Positions 24,661-35,945 of a DNA stretch of 64,000 nucleotides are shown piece by piece. Source of the stretch: Mycteria americana. Lineage: Eukaryota; Chordata; Aves; Ciconiiformes; Ciconiidae. Numbering within the stretch: the first letter of the stretch is position 1; every line of letters starts with the position of its first letter. The notes under the pieces are model-generated. The model did no database searches, was not told the origin of the DNA, and saw only the letters and a list, made by a program, of their open reading frames with translations. The translations under genes were made by a program, and so were the position numbers. Where the stretch lies: NCBI RefSeq assembly GCF_035582795.1, contig NC_134374.1:25187798-25251797 (forward strand). The letters are read 5' to 3'.

Positions 24661-27600
24661 CGCTTCACAAGGCTCCTCTGGAAAAGGGATTTTTAGCGGA
24701 GGGGAGGAAGCTGAAAGAGGCGTTTGAGCAGCTCCGAGCAGCGATTGCTCCTGGGTGACCACGCTGGTGGCTGCGCAGGGCTGGCCCGGAGGAGGGGCGG
24801 CGATGGCATTTCCCGGCTGCTGCAGCTTTGCTGTTGCAGCGCGGGACCGTGCTGCCCTGGGTGGGAGAGACCCTGCTGCAGGTCCCCACCCCGGGGCGCG
24901 GGGCAGCCAAAGAGAAGCCAGCAGGGTTCAGGACTTGGGGAGCGGGCTGGATGCACGGCTGGCCCTGCCACCGCTCAGGAGAAGACCGCAGGGTGACCGC
25001 AGGGCTGTGAAACCTCCCTGACAACAAGACAAAAGTGCCTCCGCTGTCCCGTGCAAGGGAGGCACGTCCCTGCGGGAGCCGGGCTGCGGGGATGGCGGCG
25101 TGCCACGCGTGCACGCCTCAGCTGGGCGCAGGGCTCGCCTCCGCCCTGCCATGCCAGGGAAGGGGCTGTGCTGGGGGGGAGAGGGCAGCAGGGAGAGGGG
25201 CAGGGAAACTCCGGCAGGGAACCTGCCGGGACGCAGGGACACGAGCCCAGCGGTCCCACGCAGCATCGAGGGGCACTTCTGTGGCAGTGGTAGTGGCCGG
25301 CAAGAAGCTGCAGTCCCCGTGGGAGTGTGGTGGGTGCTAGCAGTTCCCTCCTCCCCAAGTCGGGGTGCTCCCTCCTGCAGCCCCATGTTTCCGGGCTGGT
25401 TTCCCCCGCAGGCTGTGCCGCGGTCCCCAGCGGAAGGGTGAGCCGGGAGCGCCGTGCTGTGCTGAGCACCCATGGCCGCGCTGCTGGCAGCCAGAGCCGG
25501 CGGGGCGGCTGGCGAGCTCGGGGCAGAGCAACCCACGGCATTTTGGCACCCGCTCCCAGACGCAGCCCTGAGTCCTGGCAGGGGCCCAGGCGGTGGGAGA
25601 GGGGGAGCAGAGTACAGGGAGCAGCTTCACCCCATCCACGGGGCTCGGGGCTCTGTGTCCCAGCTGCGAGCCCCCCCACCTTTGACGGCAACCCATCCTT
25701 TTTGCTGGGATTTCAGCCTCTCTGGGGAGCTGACGGCGCAGCTGTGGGTGCCTGGCGGCACTTGCAACCTGGGGTTGCAGACTGGGGACCACCCGACCCC
25801 CAAGTGCCGTGATCCTGCGGCAGGGCAGCGGGCAGTGCCGGCAGGGCTCTGGCACCGCAAGCAGGATCCTTCCTCGCCGACCCACTCGCTCGACAGCGAT
25901 GACAGGACACTGAAGCAGAGCTGGGCTGGGGTCTTGTTTTCCCATCTTTGCAGCGCTGCCGGCGGGGGCCAGGGAAGCCCCCGGTGCCCTGAACCGTGTC
26001 TGGAAGCACTTGCGCAGCCCCGGCTGGGAGGGGACAGCCGGGCGCCCGAGAGGATGCGCGGGACTGGGGAGGGAAGGGGCGATGAGCGGAGCAGCATGTG
26101 TGGTGGGGACGCACCATTTAGCGCAGCCGTCCTTCCTGCGCCGCTGCTGACAAGGCCCCGACCCGCGGGGGAGACGCGCGCGGCCGGGACCCGATGTCGG
26201 GGAGATTCGTGCGGCTGCAAAGCCGATTAAACCGCCCGGCGCGGATGCGTGCGCTCGGTGAGCAGGGAAGCAGCCATGCCCTGCATGCCCTGGCCCCAGT
26301 CAGGCACCCGCGGGACCAGGCTTATTTTGGTGCAGGGCTGTGAGACACGGGCACCACCGGGCTTTGCTCCTGAACTGGATGGATGCAGCAAGGGGGACAC
26401 ACAGTCCCTTTTGTCCTCATGGCTCCTGTGACTCTGGTGCCCTGGAAAAATGCCCCTTGCTCAGGCACCCGTGTTGATCCCCTGGTGACGCTGCCGCAGT
26501 ACCGGTACCACGGACACGCGGAGCGCGAAGCCAGGACCCGGCCCCTCCAGGGCAGCCGATGAGCTTTGCGGGTTCACGCTTGTCCGACACCAGCCCGATG
26601 CCATCGCCTGGTGCCGAGCAAGCGGGGAGCCGCGGCCCCGGCAGCACCTTGCCACGGGGCAGCAATGGGGAGAGCACCAGAAACCTCACCCATGAGCTGC
26701 GTAAATGGGGGGGGGGGGCATCCTGCAGTCCCCAGCCACAGGCATGTGGCTTTCTCTGCCCTCTCAGGGGTCTCAGCCCTTTTCTTCGCTGGTGCAATTT
26801 GGAAAAGCAGCTTGTTTCGTGGGGCTGACATCTACAGCCAAACACTCCGAGCTGCAGCCGCTGCTGCCGGCAGGACGGGGCGTGCAAGAGCCCTTTGTGT
26901 AAGGGCACGGCCGGAGAAGGTCCCCATGGGGTGTCCCAGGAGAGGACCCGATTGACGGGGGGTGGGATGCCCCGGCCTTGAAGTGGCTCTGGGTGCAGGA
27001 CAGTCCCTGCAGCGTTGTGCCAAGCGCTGCCCTCGTGCACCGACCTGGGGAGGCTGAGGAGCAGGCAAAGGTCTCGATCAAAGATCGGTCGCTCTTGTAA
27101 ACACATCTGAAGCCACCCCACCGCTCCCCTTCCCACGGAGCATCTGCTGGGTAATGGCTTTCAGGTGTCCCAGAAGTGCGTCTTGGGGGATGTTCAAAGG
27201 GAGGGCGAGGGCTCCACGTGCAAAGGGTGCAGCGGCGCTGGGGGGGGGACGACACAGGAGGTTGCAGCATCTGGACGGGAAAAAGGATGATGCTAAACAA
27301 GCCCATCCTCTGAGGGACTGCCACACACGGTCCTCCTCACCTTGTACCAGACAGATGTTGGGACATCCTTTTTGTCAGTCCTGACATGGAAGAGTTTGGG
27401 TGGAGAAAGAGGAAGTTCAAAAATGAAAACTTTGGGAGGAGTTTTTATTTTTCCCTATTTCACTCCAAGAAAAAATGTCCTGTTCTCTGCCCCCCCCAAT
27501 TTCGATGAAAGACTCTGAAAACATGCCGGTTTCCATCTTTCTTACATGTGGGGGAGGTGTTGGCCGTTTTATGACCAGTCCCAGCCCCCCATTTTACCTC

Positions 27601-30007
27601 ACCCCTTTTATTTGACTGAGTCACGGGTGCCCGTGGAAGCCCTGCCAGCGCCGAGGCAGAAACGGTGCCATGGCGTTATCATCGCTTAACCAGTTACCCC
27701 AGGGCAGGGCTGCGGCGAGGCTGTGAGCTGGCAGGGCCTGCGGCGAGCATGAGGTAAAGGAGGAAGATGAAAGAGATTTCATCGCCTGGGACGGAAGCGA
27801 ACACGTCTCGCCCCATGTTCACCCCAGCTGCAAATGCTCGGATGCTGCGGCTGGGCTGGCCTGGGGTAAACCCAAGGAAAGAGCCCGCGGCCACGGCAAG
27901 GGGCACCCGGTGCTGCTGAGGGCACGATGGACCCGGGGCGCTGCCGGCCAGTGCCGGTCCCGCTCGGCCAGCGGAGACTTTGGCTGCTCCGGCATCCCGG
28001 GGCGACGGGGCTGATCTCAGAGCAAACACCTGCAGGGCTCGGCGCAGGGAGAACAAAGGCGAGGACGTGTGGGTTGGAGGGAGAGGGGCTCGGCGGGTCA
28101 CCCGGCCTCCTTATCTCCCGCAACTGTTTGCTCCAAGATTAAGTCAGAGCCTGCAAGATGCAAAAGTCCAAGGAAAGCCAGCCCGGAGGAGGCCGGGTGG
28201 GGATGATCAGGGGACTCCCCCCCTTCCCACCGCAGGATTGCTGGGCACCGCCACCGAGGGCTGGCGTTTAAAGTCCAGGCAGATTGCTGGCGTGATTTAC
28301 GACTCATTATTCTTTGGCGCGAGGGTTGGTTAATAAGCAATGAGGGGTTGGGTAGGCTGCGGGGGCGACGCGAGGGGGGGGCAGGCTGGGCGCACCCGTG
28401 GGAGCCCGTGGGGAAAGGGCTTCTCCCCTGCGCGAACCCCGGCGGCTGCCGGGGCAGGGGGAGCAGGCAGGGCTGTGCCACCCCCAGCTGCCCCCCTCAG
28501 CCAGGGGACAGGGCATGGGCACGGCAGCGGGGGGAGCAGGCTGGCAGGAGACCCTCCCCTCCCCTCCTGTCCCCAAACCCAGCCGAAACCAGCCAGGATA
28601 CGGTAAAACCCGGGTGAGAGGGAACCAGCTCTGCTTGATGGCTTGTTTCCAGCCAGTCGGCAATTTCTGCCTGGCGAGGGGGTCTCACCCCAAACCTGGG
28701 TGCCAGGGGAGGGAGGATGGGATGGGGGGGCTCCCTGCACCCCCGGGGCTCGCCTGCTGGGAGTTGCCTCTGACCCCGACTTGGGCACAGAGCGGCGTAA
28801 ACATTAACAGATTAAAAAAATATATATATAACTAAACCCCTGCGGAAAGGAAAGCCCTCCCCAGGGGGAGGGAGGGGAGAGCAAAGGTGAGCAGGGTTAG
28901 CCTCTCGGCAATGCCTCGGCGGGTGCTGCAGGTATGGCCGCGCCTGCGCGCCGTGCCCCCCGCCTTGAGGGCACCCCAAAACCCTGCCGATCCCCAGGGC
29001 AGGAGAGGGGCCAGGCAGCCCCTGCCCGGCCCCCGGCCCCCCTGCAGGACCATCTGTCTGACCACCTGCAGGGCTGGGGGGCCCTGGGGCTTCCCCCCAC
29101 GCCCCGGGGGTTTCTCTAAGGGCATTTCTGAAGCTTTGATTCATGCCTTCCAGCCCGCCTGCAGGCAGCCCCTCACCCCAGCCCTGTCCCAGCAGGGTGG
29201 CGAGGTGGGGCCGGGCTCCGCGGGCAGTCAGGCAGATGGTCTCTGCCTGCTTGGGGCAGGGACGACCATAAATCATTGCCCCAGGAGGGGGCTGCAGCCC
29301 GGAGCTCTCTGCAAAGCCGGGGCCACCGCGATGTGCTGCCCACAGGTCACCGACCACGGGCAAAGGGCACTGCCCGGGGTCTTCGTGTTTGCTCTGGGAA
29401 GTGGCTCTGCAATAACAGCTTCTGCTCGACGCACACCACGCGTGCCTTCGCGCACCCCCGGCATCCCACCCGCCAGGGAAACAGGCAGCGTATCTGCCTG
29501 TACAGCGTAGAAGCGATGACAGCCCCAAATCTCCCATCCCGCGCACGGCGGTTGTACCAGCCGGCTGTCACTCAGGCTGAGAAGCGCTTCCAGCACCCTT
29601 GGGTGCAGATGACGCGGGCAGCTCCGCTCTCCCTGGCGCAGGGGCCACGCACCGGCCAGGGGAGAGCTGCCCTGCCCGGAGAGCTGCCTGCATGGGATGC
29701 TCTCCTGCCTGCTGAGCCCGCGCCCGTGGGGAGCGAGCTGTTTGTGGAGAGGCTGAGCGAGCGCTCCTGCCTTTCCCTTGAAACTGCGATTTCATTAAAG
29801 TGGTATTCAGCTAAAAGGTCAGCGCAAAACCCCCGGCTGAGCTCGCCGCTCAGCCCCCCCGCCAGCCGCCCCCGCAGAGCATCAGCGCCGTGGGGCGTGC
29901 GCAGCCCCCCTCCTTCCTGCCCCTGCCCACCCCCAAGGTCTCCTCCGCTGAGGGGGGGACAGGCAGGAGAGCCGGAGCCTGCCCGGCCTCTGCACGCTGC
30001 CGGGGCC
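24660..30007. other. GC-rich intergenic DNA, no recognised gene
   Basis: Single-copy GC-rich sequence. Open frames such as 25472-26230 (252 codons) show no domain and overlap equally long frames on the other strand. There is a T/A tract at 28806-28830. Nothing else is supported. Confidence 0.55.
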
Positions 30008-30295
30008 GGAGGCGAAGCTGCACCACGGCCCCAAAGCCCCCAGGAGCCTGGGGCAAAGCCGGGGCTGGAGACAAGCCACGGTGGGCGTCCATGGTCCCAC
30101 CCCAGAGACAAGGTACCTGTGCTGCACGGCTGAGGTCCATGCTGGAGGCAGGTCCGGAGGTGGGCATACCCCCACCCAGGTGAGGAAGGGGCTGAGGGCC
30201 CCACCCTGAGCTTAAATGGATCCACGGGCAGGTGTGGGGAGCCCCAGGTGAGGCTGCTGAGGGCGGGACAGCCCCGCAGTGCTCCCAGGGCTCTG
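30008..30295 (+). repeat. Low-copy interspersed repeat, copy B
   Basis: This is the second copy of the unit at 6100-6382, about 23.9 kb away. The flanks differ between the copies, so this is a dispersed element and not one large duplication. No terminal repeats or poly(A) tail are evident. Confidence 0.85.
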
Positions 30296-33054
30296 CCAAC
30301 AGCCTAACTTAACCCTGCCTCTCGGCTGCAGCATCCCCAGCCCCGCAGCAAGGACCAAAAAGCCCACCCGAGCCCCCGGGGTGACAATGGTGACGCCAGA
30401 GCCGCATCCACCCGCTCACCCGCTCTTCTGCGGGCGGCAGGTGACTGGTCCTGGGAGAGGGACCCCCCGGCAAAGCCCGTGTTCCGCAGTCCAAGCGAGC
30501 TGGAGAAGGCAGCCAGCTCTGGCTCTCCAAATCCCTTCTGTTTTCTCTGTGATACATATTTAGGGAAATGAGAAGAAAGTGGTGGAGAAGGGACGGAGGG
30601 TCCAAATCTAATTTAAATCAGTGCATTAGGCCAGGAGCTTATTTAGCCCAAGGACTGTTGGCTGCAAATGGGGCCTCAGGGAAGGCGCTCGGCATGGGAT
30701 GTCGGGAAGAGCTGCCGTTCCCGAGGCCTGGGTACAATACGCTGTAATTAATATCTGCGAGGAATTAGGGAGGATTTGGAGAGAAAATGACTGCAGCTGA
30801 AGTTAAACAGCAACGTGATCTCAGCTTCGTTAGACTAAATGGACGGATGCTTCCTTGCAGCAGCGGGGCTCGGTGGCCACCAGCACCGTCCCCTCTGTCC
30901 CTGCTCACCCAGGCAGCATCGGGGCCGTGTGCCGCCCCGGGAGCCCACCCTAATCCTGCACCCACCGCCTGAGGCATCATCCGCAGCATCAGGGCTCTGG
31001 GAAAGGCTCAGAGCTCGTCACGCGGATGTTTCAGCCCTGCTTAGTCGCCGGTCTTAAGTCCTCTCTGACGGGGGCAGAGGAATCCTCTCTTCCTCCCCAG
31101 GGATCGGATATCAGGGGAATTAAGCAAGAAACAGGATCCAAATCCTCCAGTTCCTCTCTAAGCCGCCTCTTGTACAAGCGGGTGCCTCCAGGTCGGTCCC
31201 GTGGGTGCAGCACCCTCTGCCTGACCCAGCCTGTCCCCAGCCGTGGGTGTCACCCCTCGCCCACGTCCCTGCGTGAGCCGGCAGCTCGGGCAAAACGCCC
31301 GGCGCGGGCGGGTGGCTCTTCTCCGGGCTCGGAGAGCCAGGGCTGCTTTTGGGGTCCTTTGGGCTGTTTTGCAGCCAAGGGGGTCATTGTCAGCAGAAAG
31401 CCCAGACTGCAGGTCCGGTGGCGGGAGAGGAGGAGGAGGAGGAGGAGGAGGAAGGTGGGCGCTGGGGCTGCTTTGCCCAGAGGAAGCACCACGTTTGCCC
31501 CCCATCCGCCCCTGGCCCCGCTGCCCTTTGGGGATCGCCGCGAACCCCTTGGCTGCACAATTAGCCCCGGGGCGGGAGGAGAGGAGCTCCTGCCTGTGCT
31601 CCCCGGGGCATCACGACCCAAATTCCCGCAAAATGGGCCTGCGGGACCAATTTCCCTATCTTGTCCCTTGCTCGTGCCCGCGTGCTCTCCCGGCAGCCCC
31701 TCTCCCAGGAGACCCGGAGCCAGATCTGCCTCCCCTCGATGCCGCAGCTCTGCCTGCTTCATCCTCGCCTCCTCTTCCTCGCCACACGCCGCTGCACACG
31801 GCAGCAGTACTTTGCATCCCGCCCTGCGCGGGTTGGCCCGGGCTCTCTTTCCCTCTGCCAAAGTCAACACGGCACCAGCGACGCGCTCAGCCAAGTCCCG
31901 GTGCTGACAGTCCCCCAGCCTCTAATCGACAGGTAGGAAATAAATAATGTCAGAAAGATAAACAGAGTAAATACAGCCTCGGCTATTTCATTTCAGAAAA
32001 TATTTGCAGAAGAGGCGCGCCCATCCCACCCGGCGTGAGTCAGCGGCCAGGCAGGGTGCGGCTGGCGGGGGGATGGTGGCAGGACCCTGCCCGCACCCGC
32101 GGGGGGTCCCCAAAGCCGGCGCTGGGGGTGCAGCACCCGGCTTTCCCCGGCGCTTCTCCTCGGTGCCCGTAAAGGGGCACCTGGTGCTTTCTGCCCCATG
32201 GGCTGTCCATTTGCACCAACGCCCTTGGGCAGGAGTGGGCGGCGGGCACCCAGGCATCCATGCACGGGGAGAGCTGCCCACTCCTGCAGACCCCTCTCCT
32301 CCTCTCTGTGGGTCACCCCACACCAGGGTGGGTGTCAGGACCCTTGGGTGGCCCCCCCAGCTCCCTGAGAAGTCCCTGGGAGATGCTCGTTCTGCAGCCC
32401 CCAGTGCAAAGCTGCAAAGCACGGGGATGCTTGGTTCGGTGGTTGCCGAGTTTGTTGAAGCAGGAACCCAGCGTCCAGCTCCCGGGCTCTCGGGAGGGGC
32501 TTACGAAGAGCCCTGAGCACCTCCAAGACCTCAGCGGGGGCTGACCACGGTGGCCCCACAGTCGGTGTCGGGAGCAGTGGGTCTGGCTAGGAGATGTTCT
32601 GCAGTAATCCGGGTGCTTACCGCCGCGATTTATCTTGCCTTGCCCACAACTTTGTTTTTTCCTTCTCTCCTCGCATCTGGCCACATGTGCCTGCGACAGC
32701 GCTGGCTGCCGCAGCACCCCGTGCCTGCAGACCATGTGCGCCCCGCTAATTGGCGGTGATGAATGAGGGAAGGAGCGGAAGTGTGGCTCGCATCCCAGAA
32801 TACGGCTCTTGGCGTGACAGTGACAGATCGGCCTCCTCGGACCCAACGAGGAGCTCGGGCTGGGCTGCTCGCTCGGGCACAGCCTCTGGGGACTTGCAGA
32901 GGAGGTCCCAGGAGAGCACCCACCTGCCCCACAGCCCTGCTCGGGGCAGAGTAGGGACGGACCCGACTTGCAAGGGCAGGTTGTGGATGCTGCAGAGATG
33001 CTTCCCCTGCTCCTTCCCAGCTCTGCGGGGCTTGTGGGCTTAACCCCTCCGTGT
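30296..33054. other. Intergenic DNA, no recognised gene
   Basis: Single-copy sequence between repeat copy B and the solo LTR. The frame 31026-31907 (293 codons) runs through the GGA tract and shows no domain. The AT-richer patch near 30560-30840 is the only compositional departure. Confidence 0.55.
31420..31453. repeat. (GGA)n microsatellite
   Basis: About eight to nine GGA triplets with slight degeneration at both ends. Confidence 0.92.
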
Positions 33055-33059
33055 GCCAC
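33055..33059. other. Target-site duplication, left copy (GCCAC)
   Basis: GCCAC directly precedes the LTR terminus and recurs directly after it at 33625-33629. It marks the insertion of the LTR element. Confidence 0.85.
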
Positions 33060-33624
33060 TGTCGTGGTTTAGCCCCAGCCGGCAGCTAAGCCCCACGCAG
33101 CCGCTCGCTGACTCCCCCCCGGTGGGATGGGGGAGAGAATCGGAAGAGCAAAAGTCAGAAAACTCGAGGGTTGAGATAAAAACAGTTTAATAGGGAAAGC
33201 AAAAACCGCACACGCCAGCGAAGCAAAGCAAGGAATTCATTCACGGCTTCCCATGGGCAGGCCAGTGTTCAGCCATCTCCAGGACAGCAGGGCTCCATCA
33301 CGCCTAACGGTGACTTGGGAAGACAAACGCCATCACTCCAAATGTCTCCCCCCTTCCTTCTTCTTCCCCAGCTTTACATGCTGAGCATGATGCCCTATGG
33401 TCTGGAATAGCCCTTTGGGCAGTTTGGATCAACTGTCCTGGCTGTGTCCCCTCCCAGCTTCTTCTGCCCCTGGCAGAGCACGGGAAGCTGAAAAGTCCTT
33501 GCCCAGTGCAGCAACGACTAAAACATCTCTGTGTTATCAACACTGTTTTCAGCACAAATCCAAAACATAGCCCCGTACCAGCCACTATAAAGAAAATTAA
33601 CCTATCTCAGCTGAAACCAGGACA
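33060..33624 (-). mobile_element. Solo LTR of an avian endogenous retrovirus
   Basis: A 565-base element reads, on the minus strand, from TGTCCTGGTTTCAGCTG to GGGGCTAAACCACGACA, so it starts TG and ends CA. It is flanked by a perfect 5-base target duplication, GCCAC (33055-33059 and 33625-33629). The sequence matches, by recall, a solo LTR type widespread in Neoaves; a 5-base duplication fits an ERVL-like or related class. On the minus strand an ATTAAA poly(A) signal lies at 33186-33191, followed by a U5-like tail. A degraded TATA-like box (TGTAAAG) lies near 33371-33379. There is no gag, pol or env nearby, so this is the recombination remnant of a provirus. The exact family name needs a repeat library. 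Confidence 0.9.
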
Positions 33625-33629
33625 GCCAC
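33625..33629. other. Target-site duplication, right copy (GCCAC)
   Basis: This is the second, identical copy of the 5-base duplication flanking the solo LTR. Confidence 0.85.
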
Positions 33630-33904
33630 CGACACATGCATCATGCAGAGCTGGCAGAGACTGCGCAAGCTGGTGGGGCTGCACCGGCATCCACGGAGCG
33701 AGTCTGCTCCACCGCAGCCGCGTCCTGGGATGCTGCACCTTTACTCTCCATCCAGACGCCGGGATGGTTCAAGGGGGTGAGATAGCAAAGGGAGACTTCC
33801 CTTCCTCCGTGCTGACTTGACTTCCTCCGTGCCTTCCCTGACCCCGTGCTGACTGTCCAGGGAGGTTGGTACCCCAGTGGGCACGCTGCAGAAATCAGAG
33901 GGCT

Positions 33905-34620
33905 TGGGAAAACTCCCACAAAGCAGGGGTACCTTCCTAAAAAGCATTTGGAAAATTCCCTGGCACATTGGAGGGTGTTCCAGGACAAAAAAGTCCTGGA
34001 AAGCACAGAGAAAACTGTTAGAAATCACCAGGAAAATTGCTAGAAAGGTCCTCGTCTGAGAAATGTCTAGAAAGCAGTGGAAAAGTCTGAGGGAAGTCCT
34101 AGATTGAGTTTTTCCTAGATGGGGAAGTTTCTGAAAAGCATTTGGAGAATTTCATAAAAAGATTCTAGACTGAGGAATTCCTTGAGAGCCCTTGTGGGAT
34201 TCTTGAAATGCATTGGGATGCTCCTAGACAGGTTGTAGATAAGGAAATACCAGAAAACTCCTGAAAGGCAGAAAACTCCTGGGAAAAGTGGAAAATTCCT
34301 GGGAAGTTTCTGGATGGAGGAAGGTCAGTGAAGCTCTAGGGCATTCCTTGAAAAGTTCCAGATCAGGGAAGTACTATGAAGCCCTGGAATATTCCTGGAA
34401 ATGTTCTAGACACCAGTCATAGAAAGACCTGTGAAAAATGTAGCAAGGTTTTCTTTGACTGAGGATTTCCTAGGAAGATCTGGAAAATTCCTAGAAAACA
34501 GTGGGGCATTGCAAGAAAGGATCTAGATGAAGGATTTAAGAGGAACACCCTCCTCCCCAAATTCACAGCTCTAGAAAAACACCTCTAGAAACTGTTGACA
34601 TGTGGATCCCTAGAAAGCTC
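33905..34620. repeat. Degenerate tandem array (GGAAAATTCCTAGAAAG-like units)
   Basis: The elements CTAGA(C/T), GAGGAATTCC and GGAAAATTCCTGGAAA recur at irregular intervals averaging about 60 bases. The copies are strongly diverged. The array begins about 280 bases to the right of the solo LTR. Array edges are approximate. No coding frame is supported. Confidence 0.7.
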
Positions 34621-35119
34621 CATAAATGTCCCAGGACGTTCCAGGCGAAGGACTCAAACACGGTGCCCAGCTTGATCCTCTTCCCTTTGCTTTTCCTCAT
34701 CTGTAAGCTCTCCACCTTTCACGGGAAGCCATGCAGAACTCGTGGGACACGACTTCCTTGTCTCACGGACCTCGACGCGTTGCTCGATCGCGATGGGCAA
34801 ACAGACGTGGCACATCAAAGGGCTCTGCCGGGGGAGCGAGCAGCTGCTGCTTGCAAGAGCCGGGCAAACTGTCGGGCCAGGTTCACCGCTCGGTGCAGGC
34901 GCCGGCACGGCCCGAGCCCCGGCAGGATTTATCCGGAGCTGATCCTATTGTTGCTTGCTGCCCGCTCTGGGGCTGCCGAGCGGAGCCCAGGGAGCCGTCA
35001 GGGTGGTGAGGAGTCTCCTCTGGTGACGAGTCCCACCATTCGATGAAGCCGCTTCGTGGGAAAAGGATTTCTACTCCGTTGCTTTGAAGCTGCGGTCTAA
35101 GGATTGCCTTGGCACTTTT

Positions 35120-35945
35120 TCCCTTCGCTCTTTTGTAAACTTTCATAATTTTCAGTTATTTGTCTCTTCATCCTCTTTTCCAGGCTGTGGGGTCCTGGAC
35201 CACTTTAACTGTCTCCGTACGGGTGCTATCCCAAACCTCTGACCAGTGTGGCGATGCTTTTCTGCACCTTCTCTTCTGGTTGTGGCGTGGGTCAGTTGGA
35301 GCCGAGCTGCAGGAGCTCCACGGCTCCAGAGGAAGGAAAAATGACATTTTCTCTTTTGTTCTCTCTTCTGGCTCTAAGAGTTCTTAATATTCCACTTGCC
35401 TTTTTTGACTCTCACTAATCGTTGAAAGGATGTCTTCAAAGAGCTCTCTGCACTGTCTCCAAGATCTCTTTAAAGAACAGTAATTGCTGATACAGAGCCC
35501 GTCGCTGTGCGTGTACGGTGGGGGTAATGCTTTTCATGTTCATTACTTTGCAATTATGAATAGTGAAGTTCATCTGCCATTTTATTGCCCTGTTCCGCAC
35601 GATCATTACATTTCCCTGCAATTCTTCAGTGTCAGCATTAGATTTGGCTGCCTGAATAACGTGGTGCCACGTACAAGCTCGCTGCTTCGCCGCGCTCTTC
35701 CCTCTCCCAGATCATTTCTGGGAGGGGACCAGCGGAGGTCCCTGGCCAGACTCCTGCGGGACCTTGCTGAAAGTCCTTTCCACTGCAGAAACAGGCTGTT
35801 CGCACCGAATCCTTGCCTGCTGTCTTTGCCCAGTGATTAATCTGCAAGACCTTCTCATTTAACCCGGGGCAGCTCTCTTTCCTCACCAGCCTCTGCTGAG
35901 CGACCTTGCAGAAAGCTTTTAGAAAACCCAACTATTGCACAGCAA
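35120..35945 (-). mobile_element. Old CR1/L3-like LINE fragment (reverse transcriptase end)
   Basis: The + strand matches, by recall, the reverse complement of the 3' half of a CR1/L3 LINE. Recognisable stretches include CATCTGCCATTTTATTGCCC near 35570, CCAAGATCTCTTTAAAG near 35459 and the segment around 35905-35935. On the minus strand the last segment translates as FLKAFCKVAQ, a decayed form of the reverse-transcriptase DFxKAFDxV motif. The frame is broken by stops and indels, so the copy is inactive and old. The reverse transcriptase strand is minus. Edges are approximate and the subfamily is not assignable without a library search. Confidence 0.75.

Noticed and set aside
33060..33624. Possibility of a coding provirus beside the LTR
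   Set aside because: No gag, pol or env reading and no second LTR are nearby. A single LTR with a simple target duplication fits a solo LTR.
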